Numbered from the stretch's first letter, positions 1 to 6,654 are shown. The stretch is DNA of 7,660 bases from Acetofilamentum sp. (GCA_020722645.1 DYKL01000114.1:2078-9737), one strand, 5' to 3'. The notes: generated by a model not told the origin, from the sequence alone. Numbers and translations are program-made.

Positions 1-431
1 TTTATTTTATAATAAATATTCAATTTCATAATCATTGTGAAAAATATTACAATCTATTCTGAAAAAAGTCAATATAAAAATTTAACAAATTCTATGGAAC
101 CCCAAATATATGTTATATGAGGGTTTATGTAATTTTTTTATAATTTTATAAAAATAATTAAAGATAGAAGGGATCGTTTTCATGTAACACGAGATTTTTT
201 TAATTGAAAAAATTTTTTAATTATTCAATTGCGAAAATTTTGACTTTAATTCATCTGGACAAAAGAGCATTGATGGATATTTTTGTTTGCTATTTTTTAT
301 TCAATGCCTTTTTCATCTTTGCTATGTAATATTTTTTTAAAAACTAATAGTATATGCGTATTCATTATTTTTAACTTCTTTATGTGTATACCATGTCTAT
401 CCTTATTCTTAAGGTGGCATTACAAATTAGA
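1..431. other. gene-free AT-rich leader region
   Basis: No convincing coding region is seen on either strand: the sequence is very AT-rich, stop codons are frequent, and no start with a ribosome site leads into a protein-like reading frame. It holds a possible terminator hairpin near 98-139. It also has an AT-rich inverted repeat, AATTGAA at 202-208 and TTCAATT at 224-230, which could be chance at this composition. It probably separates an upstream gene outside the window from the promoter at 432. Confidence 0.6.
98..139 (+). terminator. possible intrinsic terminator of an upstream gene
   Basis: AACCC (98-102) pairs with GGGTT (121-125), and an inner stem ATATA (106-110) pairs with TATAT (114-118) around a TGT loop. 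A run of seven T lies at 133-139. The seven-base gap between stem and T-run and the AT-rich inner stem make this weak. The presumed upstream gene is outside the window. Confidence 0.35.
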
Positions 432-459
432 TTGACAAAAAAAATTTTTTATATATAAT
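432..459 (+). promoter_or_regulatory. sigma70-type promoter of the ferredoxin/MinD operon
   Basis: A perfect -35 hexamer TTGACA (432-437) and a perfect -10 hexamer TATAAT (454-459) are separated by 16 bases. The spacer is an A-run followed by a T-run. Transcription should begin around 465-467, about 35 bases before the ferredoxin start and inside the palindrome at 460-479. This is the best promoter in the window and probably drives the whole 501-6215 run of genes. Confidence 0.8.
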
Positions 460-479
460 TTATGAGCATATGCTCATAA
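460..479. promoter_or_regulatory. perfect 20-bp palindrome, candidate operator
   Basis: TTATGAGCATATGCTCATAA is a perfect inverted repeat with 10-base arms. It starts right after the -10 hexamer and covers the expected transcription start, so a bound dimeric protein would block initiation. The operon encodes a DUF134 helix-turn-helix protein (2503-2904), the most economical candidate for the binder (autoregulation); this pairing is inferred. I saw no second copy of the palindrome elsewhere in the window. Confidence 0.75.
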
Positions 480-500
480 TAATTTAAAGGAGGCATAAAG

Positions 501-734
501 ATGGCAAACAAAAATTCAAAGGTTAAAGAAAATGTGGCAGGTAAATATTATGTTGACACTGGATGCATGGGATGTGGCGTTTGCGTTAACATTGCTCCAG
601 GGATTTTTGAAATGAATAAAGATGGCTCTAATGCTTATGTGGCAAGGCAACCCAAAAACAAAAAAGAGATAGATTTATGCAAAGAAGCCATAGAATCATG
701 CCCTGCATCGGCTATAGGTGATGATGGAGAATGA
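501..734 (+). CDS. single-cluster [4Fe-4S] ferredoxin
   Basis: A small soluble electron carrier of 77 residues. The cluster ligands are visible as C22-x2-C25-x2-C28 and a distal C67 followed by proline (CPASAI), the pattern of monocluster ferredoxins such as those of Desulfovibrio and Thermotoga. C60 sits where such proteins often have a disulfide cysteine, but the expected partner four residues after C28 is alanine (A32), so the disulfide is probably absent. The first 14 residues are lysine-rich and precede the fold. The start is set by a strong AAAGGAGG (486-493), seven bases upstream. It is the first gene of the operon, 25 bases before the first MinD-type ATPase. It probably supplies electrons to the Fe-S ATPases or the NifX-like protein (inference). 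A second cluster motif is missing, so it is not a 2[4Fe-4S] ferredoxin. Confidence 0.9.
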   Translation: MANKNSKVKENVAGKYYVDTGCMGCGVCVNIAPGIFEMNKDGSNAYVARQPKNKKEIDLCKEAIESCPASAIGDDGE

Positions 735-759
735 AAATCTATATAAATGAAGGAAAAAT

Positions 760-1641
760 ATGATAATTACAGTAGCGAGTGGAAAAGGTGGAACAGGAAA
801 AACTTCTATATCAACAGCGCTGGCGCTTGTTATGGAAAAATCGTTATATGTTGATATGGATGCAGAGGAACCCAACGGTCATATTGTATTAAAACCTGAA
901 ATTAAAAAATCAGAGGATTTTAAGGTTCCAGTTCCTTACATTGATCCTTCCAGATGCACTTTTTGTGGAATGTGTTCAAATGCATGTCGTTATGGAGCAT
1001 TAGCCATAGTTAAAAAAACAAAAAAAATTATTTTTTTTAAGGAACTCTGTCATAATTGCGGGGTTTGTTCTTTTGTCTGTCCGGTTGAAGGCGCAATTAC
1101 GGAAAAAGAAGAAAAAAAGGGGATAATTCGGTACGGTAGGACAGTAGAAGGAGTTGATTTTATTGATTCTACTCTTGAAATAGGAGAAGGTTCATCCACT
1201 CAACTTTTAGAAAAATTAAATAAAATAATTGAACGTGATTATAAAGATTTTAATGTAATTATTGATTCGGCACCCGGAACAAATTGTCCGGTTGTTGAGG
1301 CAATAAAAAATTCTAATTTTGTTGTTCTTGTAACTGAACCTACTATTTTTGGACTGAACGATTTAAAATTAATAATTGAATTTGTTAAAAGTATTGATAA
1401 GCCTTTTGGCATTGTAATTAATAAGCAGATTGAAAAAAACAGAATAATACACGATTATGCAGAAAAAGAGGGAGTGGAAATATTGGGGGAAATACCTTTT
1501 TCCAGAGAAAATGCATTTTTATGTTCACAGGGAAAAACTTTAATTGATTGTGGTTTTGAAGAAAAAATAAGGGAAATAAGTATTAAAATTATCAATATGG
1601 TAAAAAAATCTAAAAATAATTTTTCTGGAGATCAAAAATGA
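760..1641 (+). CDS. MinD/ParA-family ATPase with inserted 2[4Fe-4S] domain, paralogue 1
   Basis: A 293-residue cytoplasmic SIMIBI-class P-loop ATPase. The deviant Walker A motif GKGGTGKTS is at residues 8-16, VDMDAEEPN at 31-39 and DSAPG at 169-173. A ferredoxin-like insert provides C66/C69/C72/C76 and C97/C100/C103/C107, enough for two [4Fe-4S] clusters. A further cysteine, C176, follows the switch motif (GTNCPV). This architecture is that of the MinD-superfamily proteins linked to ORP clusters, related to Mrp/NBP35 Fe-S carriers. The likely role is ATP-dependent assembly, transfer or reduction of a metal-sulfur cluster; the target is not shown by the sequence. A short AGGA precedes the start. 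Its stop overlaps the next start by four bases (ATGA, 1638-1641), implying translational coupling with its paralogue and a probable heterodimer. Confidence 0.9.
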   Translation: MIITVASGKGGTGKTSISTALALVMEKSLYVDMDAEEPNGHIVLKPEIKKSEDFKVPVPYIDPSRCTFCGMCSNACRYGALAIVKKTKKIIFFKELCHNCGVCSFVCPVEGAITEKEEKKGIIRYGRTVEGVDFIDSTLEIGEGSSTQLLEKLNKIIERDYKDFNVIIDSAPGTNCPVVEAIKNSNFVVLVTEPTIFGLNDLKLIIEFVKSIDKPFGIVINKQIEKNRIIHDYAEKEGVEILGEIPFSRENAFLCSQGKTLIDCGFEEKIREISIKIINMVKKSKNNFSGDQK

Positions 1642-2501
1642 AGGAAATAGTTATTCTGAGTGGCAAAGGAGGAACAGGAAAAACGACATTGACGTTAAAC
1701 CTTTTTAAAATTACAGAAAATTCCTGTGCCGCAGATGTGGATGTTGATGCGTCTGATATGTTTATTATGTTATCTCCAGTTGTTGAAAAAGAAATTGAGT
1801 TCAGGGATAGAGAGACAGCCATTATAAACTCAGAAAAATGTTCTTTGTGTGGTACATGTGCCTCACTTTGCAGGTTTAATGCGATTTCACGGCGAGAAAA
1901 CGAATATTTTATTAACCCTGTATCATGCGAGGGGTGTGGACTTTGTTTTTACGCATGCCCGGAAAAAGCAATAATTATGAAGAATTCTTTGCTGGGAAAA
2001 ATATTTATTTCTTCTACGGAGTATGGCAACTTTACGCATGCTCGTTTGGTTCCAGGAGCGGAAAATTCAGGTGGTCTGGTGACAGAGGTTAAAAAATTGG
2101 CGCACAGGAGAATAAAAGATGAAAGATATTTGTTTGTTGATGGACCTCCGGGAATAGGGTGCCCTACTATTTCTGCATTAAACGGGGCAGATTTTGTTGT
2201 CATAGTTACTGAACCCACGTTATCCGGGATGCATGATTTGGAAAGACTTGCAAGTTTGATTGAAAAAATGAAAATAAAAAGCGGTGTTGTTATAAATAAA
2301 GCGGATTTAAATATGGACATAAGTTATGAAATTGAGAAATATTGTCAGGATAAGGGAATATTACTTCTTGAAAAGATTAATTTTGATATGAGAATTATAG
2401 AAGCATTGAATAATAAAGTATTCGCATGTGATGTGGTCCCGGAATTCAAAGCAAAAACTGAAATAATATTTAAAAAGATTGTTGAATTTGCAGGAGATTA
2501 A
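1638..2501 (+). CDS. MinD/ParA-family ATPase with inserted 2[4Fe-4S] domain, paralogue 2
   Basis: A 287-residue paralogue of the preceding protein with the same domain order. The deviant Walker A GKGGTGKTT is at residues 9-17, ADVDVDASD at 32-40, cluster ligands at C68/C71/C74/C78 and C97/C100/C103/C107, and DGPPG at 168-172 followed by C175 (GIGCPT). It also has the ARLVPGAENSGGLV stretch (135-148), matching the A-ENSG signature common in this group; the first paralogue has a diverged version (EIGEGSS). The two copies have therefore specialised. Both keep the lysine of the P-loop and the family lysine earlier in the motif (K10 here), so both should bind and hydrolyse ATP, probably as a pair. 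A GGAG at 1627-1630 precedes the start. The stop lies one base before the DUF134 start, keeping the genes tightly packed. Confidence 0.9.
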   Translation: MKEIVILSGKGGTGKTTLTLNLFKITENSCAADVDVDASDMFIMLSPVVEKEIEFRDRETAIINSEKCSLCGTCASLCRFNAISRRENEYFINPVSCEGCGLCFYACPEKAIIMKNSLLGKIFISSTEYGNFTHARLVPGAENSGGLVTEVKKLAHRRIKDERYLFVDGPPGIGCPTISALNGADFVVIVTEPTLSGMHDLERLASLIEKMKIKSGVVINKADLNMDISYEIEKYCQDKGILLLEKINFDMRIIEALNNKVFACDVVPEFKAKTEIIFKKIVEFAGD

Positions 2502-2502
2502 A

Positions 2503-2904
2503 ATGTCCAGGCCTTACAAATTAAGAAGAGTAAAGTATTGTAGAGAACTTTTTTTTAAACCCGCAGGGATAAGAATGGCAAATTTGCAAAAAGTAATTTT
2601 AGAAGCCGATGAATACGAAGCTATAAGGTTTGCTGATGTTAATTGTTTATCATATGAAGAAGCCGGAAGAAAGATGAATATTTCGAGGCAAACGTTTGGC
2701 AGGATAATTGAAAGAGCAAGGGAAAAAATAGCTGATGCCATAGTGAATTGTAAAGCAATTTTAATTACGACAAAAGGTCCTGTAAGGATGATGAAAGTAT
2801 CATTTATATGTTTAAAATGTGGATATAAGTGGTCTGATATTATGAGTAATAGCAAGGTTTGCCCTGAATGCAAAGAACCTTTGGATTTCCCTGTTAAAGT
2901 TTAA
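2503..2904 (+). CDS. DUF134 family HTH regulator with C-terminal zinc ribbon
   Basis: A 133-residue predicted DNA-binding protein. It begins MSRPYKLRRV, the usual DUF134 amino end, which is why I choose 2503; it is preceded by AGGAG at 2492-2496. An in-frame ATG at 2479 would add eight residues, lie inside the previous gene and lack that ribosome site. Residues about 49-80 (LSYEEAGRKMNISRQTFGRI and following) form a sigma-region-4-like helix-turn-helix. The C-terminus carries C103-x2-C106 and C120-x2-C123, a zinc-ribbon or other metal-binding knuckle. DUF134 genes commonly sit beside NifX-like and MinD-type genes, as here. The likely role is local regulation, with the palindrome at 460-479 as the candidate site. 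Whether the ribbon is structural or senses metal or redox state is unknown. Confidence 0.88.
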   Translation: MSRPYKLRRVKYCRELFFKPAGIRMANLQKVILEADEYEAIRFADVNCLSYEEAGRKMNISRQTFGRIIERAREKIADAIVNCKAILITTKGPVRMMKVSFICLKCGYKWSDIMSNSKVCPECKEPLDFPVKV

Positions 2905-2926
2905 AAATAAAATAAGGAGGTTAAAA

Positions 2927-3289
2927 ATGAAAATTATTATTGCATCAAAAGGGAAACAGACGAGTGATTTAATAGATGAAAGATTTGGGCGTTGTTCTTT
3001 TTTTATTGTTTATGATACTACCACAGGTGAAAGTGAAGCATTTGAAAATGTTTTTACTCAGGGTGGAGGAGCCGGAACCAGAACGGCTCAGTTTGCAGCA
3101 GAAAAAGCGGATGCTATTATAGGAATTAACTTTGGACCCAATGCCTTTGAAACCTTAAAAGCTGCAGGTATGAAAATTTATAATGGTTTGCAGGGAAAAA
3201 CAATAAAAGAAAATATAGATGCTTATTTAACCCAAAAACTTAAACAGTTGATTGATGCAAATGTAAATAGCCATAATGGTTTGAAATAA
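2927..3289 (+). CDS. NifX/NifB-C-terminal-like metallocluster-binding protein (MTH1175/ORP group)
   Basis: A 120-residue cytoplasmic protein of the dinitrogenase iron-molybdenum cofactor fold. The family signature ERFGRCSFFIVYD is at residues 18-30, a glycine-rich GGGAG at 46-50, and the FGPNAFETLKAAGMKIY core at 69-85. The family includes NifX, NafY and the C-terminal domain of NifB, but also nitrogenase-independent proteins such as MTH1175 and the Desulfovibrio orange protein. C23 is its only cysteine and H116, near the tail, its only histidine, so any cluster would be held loosely or with help from other groups. AAGGAGG (2914-2920) lies six bases before the start. With no nif genes present, a role as acceptor or carrier for the cluster handled by the two MinD-type ATPases is more likely than FeMo-cofactor synthesis. 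Confidence 0.88.
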   Translation: MKIIIASKGKQTSDLIDERFGRCSFFIVYDTTTGESEAFENVFTQGGGAGTRTAQFAAEKADAIIGINFGPNAFETLKAAGMKIYNGLQGKTIKENIDAYLTQKLKQLIDANVNSHNGLK

Positions 3290-3349
3290 TTAAGATGTAA
3301 AAAATTGTTGCTAATTTTAATAAAAAAAGTATACGGGGGTTTATTAAAA

Positions 3350-3853
3350 ATGAATAAAGTTATTGTAACCATAGTTTTTTTATTGGGTCTTGTAATTGGT
3401 ACTATCACAACTGGCATTCTTATTAATTTGTCAGCAGAAAGAATTATGTTTAAGGAAATCGTAAGTCCTTATGACTTTGAAAAAACTGTTGGGGTACTTA
3501 CAAAAAGGATCAATGATACCAAAAATTGGCATGTTACAGCCGTGATTGATCACGCAAAAGAAATAAAAAATCATGGGGGCGGTGATATTGGAAAAATGAA
3601 AATTGTGCAGTATTGCAGCGGTAAGTTTGCTTATGATGTGCTTTCAAATGATAATAGAAAAAAAATGTCAGTTATGATGCCAAAAAGTTTTTCTATATAT
3701 AAAAAAAATGATGGAAAGGTTTATATAGCAATTATGAACGGTGCTTTTATTGCCAAAATTTTCAGGGGTGAATCTTACGAAATACTGGAAAAGGTATCGC
3801 TTGAAGTTGAGGGGTTGCTTAATTTTGTAAATTTTAAATATAATCTTTTTTAA
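3350..3853 (+). CDS. membrane-anchored DUF302 domain protein
   Basis: A 167-residue protein with one hydrophobic segment (about residues 4-26) and a soluble DUF302 domain (about 58-160). Visible family features are NWHVTAVIDHAKEI (59-72), the KIVQYCSGKFAYDVL stretch with the only cysteine (C89), a segment centred on P111, and DGKVYIAIMNGAFIAKIF (121-138). I choose the ATG at 3350 because it opens straight into the membrane anchor and has GGGGG at 3335-3339; an earlier in-frame ATG at 3305 adds a leader without clear ribosome site. The domain probably faces the periplasm or outer surface (inferred from the anchor). DUF302 has no settled biochemical role. Its neighbours suggest redox or sulfur-anion handling. 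It lies 60 bases after the NifX-like gene with no terminator between. Confidence 0.8.
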   Translation: MNKVIVTIVFLLGLVIGTITTGILINLSAERIMFKEIVSPYDFEKTVGVLTKRINDTKNWHVTAVIDHAKEIKNHGGGDIGKMKIVQYCSGKFAYDVLSNDNRKKMSVMMPKSFSIYKKNDGKVYIAIMNGAFIAKIFRGESYEILEKVSLEVEGLLNFVNFKYNLF

Positions 3854-3866
3854 AAGGAGAACATTA

Positions 3867-4832
3867 ATGAATAAAGAATATCCAATATCAAAATTAAAAT
3901 ATTTCCCGGTAACTATATTTTCAATTGTTATGGGGTTGTCCGGACTTACCATATTGCTATACAGAGCATATCATCTTAGATGGCTCCCATTATGGATTTA
4001 TCTAACGTTTGCTTTTTTCTTATTGTTTCTATTTCTGTTTTTTCTATTTTTATATGGATTAAAGGCAATTAGATATTTTGATGAAGTAAAAAAAGAATAC
4101 GTTCATAGAGTAAAAATCAATTTTTTTTCTACCATTTCAATTTCATTTCTCCTGATTTCTGTGGCATTTTATGGTTATCTGCCTTTTGTTTCAGCGGGGT
4201 TATGGTATATAGGTGTGGCAACGCATTTGCTTCTTACTTTTCATACTGTTGCTTTCTGGATAAGAAACGAATTTGAAATTCATAATATCAATCCTGCATG
4301 GTTTATACCCGTTGTCGGAAATCTTATAGTGCCGGTGGTTGGTTCTGACCTTGCTTCTGTCTGGATTAACCTGTATTTTTTTATTGTTGGTGTGTTTTTC
4401 TGGATTGTATTATTTGCCATAATCCTTTATAGACTTGTTTTTCATAGACAACTTGCAGGAAAATTTATACCAACGATGTTTATACTTATAGCACCTCCAG
4501 CGGTAATAGTCATATCATATTTTAAGATGTTTATGAATATTGATCTGTTTTCAATGTCCATGTTACTTTTGAGTTTTTTCTTTTTCGGTTTACTTTTGTT
4601 TCTTATTAAAGACTTTTTTAAGATTGAATATTATTTATCGTGGTGGGCGTATACTTTCCCGATAAGTGCATTAGGTATTGCAGTAATGATAGTTTTTCAG
4701 GTAACAGGGATACAAACATTCAAATATATGGCAATTTTGGATATGTTTTTAACGGTATTGATAGTTTTGATAGTAACTTCTTTAACAGTAAAAGAGGCTT
4801 TAAAAGGCAAAATCTGTGTAATGGAGGATTAG
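3867..4832 (+). CDS. TDT/SLAC1-family (TehA-like) anion channel or transporter
   Basis: A 321-residue integral membrane protein with about ten hydrophobic segments. Family landmarks are FPVTIFSIVMGLSGLTILLY (13-32), INPAWFIPVVGNLIVPVVG (141-159) in mid-protein, and SWWAYTFPISALGIA (258-272) near the end. In the TehA/SLAC1 structures a phenylalanine on a late helix plugs the pore (F262 in Haemophilus TehA); F264 here is in a comparable place, but this is placed by motif and not by alignment. The family includes TehA, fungal Mae1 malate carriers and Ssu1 sulfite exporters, so the substrate is probably a small anion but cannot be read from sequence. AAGGAG (3854-3859) lies seven bases before the start, directly after the DUF302 stop. 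Six bases separate its stop from the flavoprotein gene. Confidence 0.85.
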   Translation: MNKEYPISKLKYFPVTIFSIVMGLSGLTILLYRAYHLRWLPLWIYLTFAFFLLFLFLFFLFLYGLKAIRYFDEVKKEYVHRVKINFFSTISISFLLISVAFYGYLPFVSAGLWYIGVATHLLLTFHTVAFWIRNEFEIHNINPAWFIPVVGNLIVPVVGSDLASVWINLYFFIVGVFFWIVLFAIILYRLVFHRQLAGKFIPTMFILIAPPAVIVISYFKMFMNIDLFSMSMLLLSFFFFGLLLFLIKDFFKIEYYLSWWAYTFPISALGIAVMIVFQVTGIQTFKYMAILDMFLTVLIVLIVTSLTVKEALKGKICVMED

Positions 4833-4838
4833 AATAAT

Positions 4839-6215
4839 ATGGATAATTTTGAATTGATAGTAATAGGTGGAGGTCCAGCCGGGATAACGCTGGCAAAAAA
4901 ACTTGGGGAAAAATTTAATATGGCGGTTATCAGACCGGAAAAACATAGTATGATTTACTGTGCTATGCCGTATGTTGTGGAAGGAATAATACCAGAGGAA
5001 AAAACATTTAAAAAAGACGCACTTATTACTCAAAATGGAGCAGAATTGATTAAAGATAGTGTGGCAAACATTAATGAAAAAGAATCAAAATTGCAACTTA
5101 AGTCAGGTAGAATAATAAGTTATAAAAAGTTAATAATAGCGACAGGAGCAGAACCAATTATACCTGAAATTTCAGGGATAAATTTTGAAGGTGTTATTGG
5201 ATTTAAAACGCAGGAAGATCTTGAAAAAATATTTGATTTTAAAAAAAAGGGAGTTAAAAACGCTGTTATTGTCGGAGCAGGAGCAATAGGAGTAGAACTT
5301 GCTCAGGCGCTTAACGCATCAAATATAAATACATATCTTGTTGATATGGAGCAAACTATTCTTTCTAATATGATAGACGGGGAATTGATAAATGAAATAC
5401 AGGCTGAAATTATAAGTAACGGTATACATTTTATTCCTGGAGAAAAAGTAGTGGCTATTAAAGGTAATGGAGTAGCAACCGGGGTTGAGTTTGAAAGTGG
5501 TAACAAACTTGATTTTAAGACAGATGACATAAATTGTGTGGATGATGCGGGTAAAGGACCCACCTGTATTGTTATTTTTGCCATAGGAGTATCTCCTGTG
5601 CTTAATTTTATTGATGGAACATCAATTGAAAGAGGTAAAAATGGGATAATTGTTGATCCATTTATGAAAACCAATGTTGAAAATATATTCGCATGCGGAG
5701 ATGCTGTTGAATTTAAAAGTGCAATAACAGATACCCCATATTCCGGTAAACTTGCAACAAATGCAGTTCAAATGGCACGCATACTTTCAGATAATCTTAA
5801 AGGGAATAAAAAAGAATACAGAGGTTTTTATAATGGAACAGCAACAAAGGTTTATAGCCATTTTCTGGGTGGAACTGGATTAACAGAAAAAGCAGCAAAA
5901 AAATTCGGTTTTAAAATTGTATCAGGGTATGGCGAAGCAACAACAATGTTTCCAATAATGCCAGGGGCAAAAAAAATAAAAGTAAAAATCATTGCAAAGG
6001 TTCCTGATGGAACAATAATAGGTGGGCAAATAGTAAGTGAAGAACCTGTTGCTGCGAAAATTGATCTTTTAACACTGGCAATGCAAAATAAAATGAAAGT
6101 AGAAGACCTGGTTGATCTGGCTTACTCATCACAACCCTATCAGTCATTTTTTCCTGCGGGGAATGTGATGGTAATGGCAGCAGAAGATGCATTTAATAAA
6201 TTAAAAGACTTATAA
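4839..6215 (+). CDS. FAD-dependent NAD(P)H oxidoreductase, CoA-disulfide reductase/NADH oxidase type
   Basis: A 458-residue cytoplasmic flavoprotein. The N-terminal FAD site IGGGPAG is at residues 9-15, ATGAEP at 101-106, the NAD(P)H Rossmann motif GAGAIG at 146-151, the second FAD motif IFACGDAVE at 283-291, and a C-terminal dimerisation domain from about 330. A single cysteine, C41, in IYCAMPYVVEG occupies the position of the redox cysteine of CoA-disulfide reductase, NADH peroxidase and related oxidases. The CxxxxC pair of lipoamide or glutathione reductases is absent. The tail YSSQPYQSFFP (429-439) parallels the tyrosine-containing tail of this group. Possible substrates are CoA disulfide, polysulfide, peroxide or oxygen; sequence alone does not decide. 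An unusual insert with C233 and C243 precedes the AIG motif. GGAGG (4823-4827) serves the start. It is the last gene of the operon. Confidence 0.88.
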   Translation: MDNFELIVIGGGPAGITLAKKLGEKFNMAVIRPEKHSMIYCAMPYVVEGIIPEEKTFKKDALITQNGAELIKDSVANINEKESKLQLKSGRIISYKKLIIATGAEPIIPEISGINFEGVIGFKTQEDLEKIFDFKKKGVKNAVIVGAGAIGVELAQALNASNINTYLVDMEQTILSNMIDGELINEIQAEIISNGIHFIPGEKVVAIKGNGVATGVEFESGNKLDFKTDDINCVDDAGKGPTCIVIFAIGVSPVLNFIDGTSIERGKNGIIVDPFMKTNVENIFACGDAVEFKSAITDTPYSGKLATNAVQMARILSDNLKGNKKEYRGFYNGTATKVYSHFLGGTGLTEKAAKKFGFKIVSGYGEATTMFPIMPGAKKIKVKIIAKVPDGTIIGGQIVSEEPVAAKIDLLTLAMQNKMKVEDLVDLAYSSQPYQSFFPAGNVMVMAAEDAFNKLKDL

Positions 6216-6624
6216 TAGTCCAGATAGCATAAATTTTGAAACATATTGGTTATAGGGAAAAATTTATAGTGCATTGTTTTTTTAGAGTCGGGCGAACGAT
6301 AGTCTCTATTCTATATTATTCAGTTAAATAAATTTTACAGAGCAAACCTGTTTTATTTTTATCATATCGATGTATGTCGTAATAGTTCAGCCGCCAGAAG
6401 TGAACTTGTAAAAGTGTGGCTACTGGTAAAGAATCACCTGACGATGTTATTCTTATGGAACCGAAAAAAAAAAGTGTAAAAAGAAAAATAAAGGGTGGAC
6501 GAGGCTTAACGAAGTAATCTGGCAGTTAAAAAACGAAAGAAGATAAGACTAAAAGGCGATTGGTGAAAAAAGCAAGATTGCTCTGTCAGGCTTAGTTACA
6601 AAATTTTTTTATTTTTTATAGAAC
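6216..6624. other. intergenic region without a recognised gene
   Basis: This stretch holds no gene I recognise. A small imperfect hairpin (TAGAG 6283-6287 with CTCTA 6304-6308, inner TCG/CGA) is followed by no T-run, so it is a poor terminator. From about 6380 to 6595 the composition is clearly less AT-rich than its flanks. That block has a 6-bp hairpin (AGTTCA 6384-6389 with TGAACT 6401-6406) and longer-range complements (GCCAGA 6393-6398 with TCTGGC 6518-6523; CCTGAC 6437-6442 with GTCAGG 6585-6590). Short open frames (such as 6404-6517) have no start with a ribosome site. A T-rich run at 6604-6618 lacks a good preceding stem. The block could be a decayed gene or element, or an RNA gene. 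Confidence 0.5.
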
Positions 6625-6654
6625 TTGACATTGAGGGGGATGCTATAATATATT
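6625..6654 (+). promoter_or_regulatory. candidate promoter upstream of the cysteine protease
   Basis: TTGACA (6625-6630) is followed after 18 bases by TATATT (6649-6654). The same place also has TGCTATAAT (6641-6649), a perfect extended -10, though only 13 bases from the TTGACA. Either gives transcription starting near 6660, with a leader of about 200 bases before the protease start. A second promoter-like site follows at 6679-6707. Confidence 0.5.

Noticed and set aside
1949..2320. Minus-strand open frame inside the second ATPase gene (and similar ones at 2514-2873, 3668-3952 and 5303-5674)
   Set aside because: They are antisense to genes with intact conserved motifs, and their translations show no recognisable domain.
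2479..2502. Earlier in-frame start for the DUF134 gene
   Set aside because: It would overlap the previous gene and add MLNLQEIK before the conserved MSRPYKLRR start; the AGGAG at 2492-2496 fits the 2503 start.
2927..3289. Evidence for nitrogen fixation from the NifX-like protein
   Set aside because: The family is widespread outside nitrogenase systems, and no nifHDK, nifEN or nifB radical-SAM gene is present in the window.
3305..3349. Earlier in-frame start for the DUF302 protein
   Set aside because: It gives a 15-residue leader without a clear ribosome site; 3350 opens directly into the membrane anchor and has GGGGG upstream.
4640..4837. Overlapping + strand open frame at the end of the TDT gene
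   Set aside because: It lies out of frame in a convincing membrane protein gene and shows no domain.
4839..6215. Dihydrolipoamide or glutathione reductase assignment
   Set aside because: The CxxxxC redox pair is absent; a lone C41 fits the CoA-disulfide reductase/NADH oxidase group.
6283..6308. Hairpin after the flavoprotein gene as an intrinsic terminator
   Set aside because: The stem is short with a bulge and no T-run follows; the T-run lies before it.
6404..6517. Short open frame of 37 codons in the intergenic block
   Set aside because: It has no start with a ribosome site and a lysine-rich translation without recognisable motif; it was kept only as part of the unexplained block.
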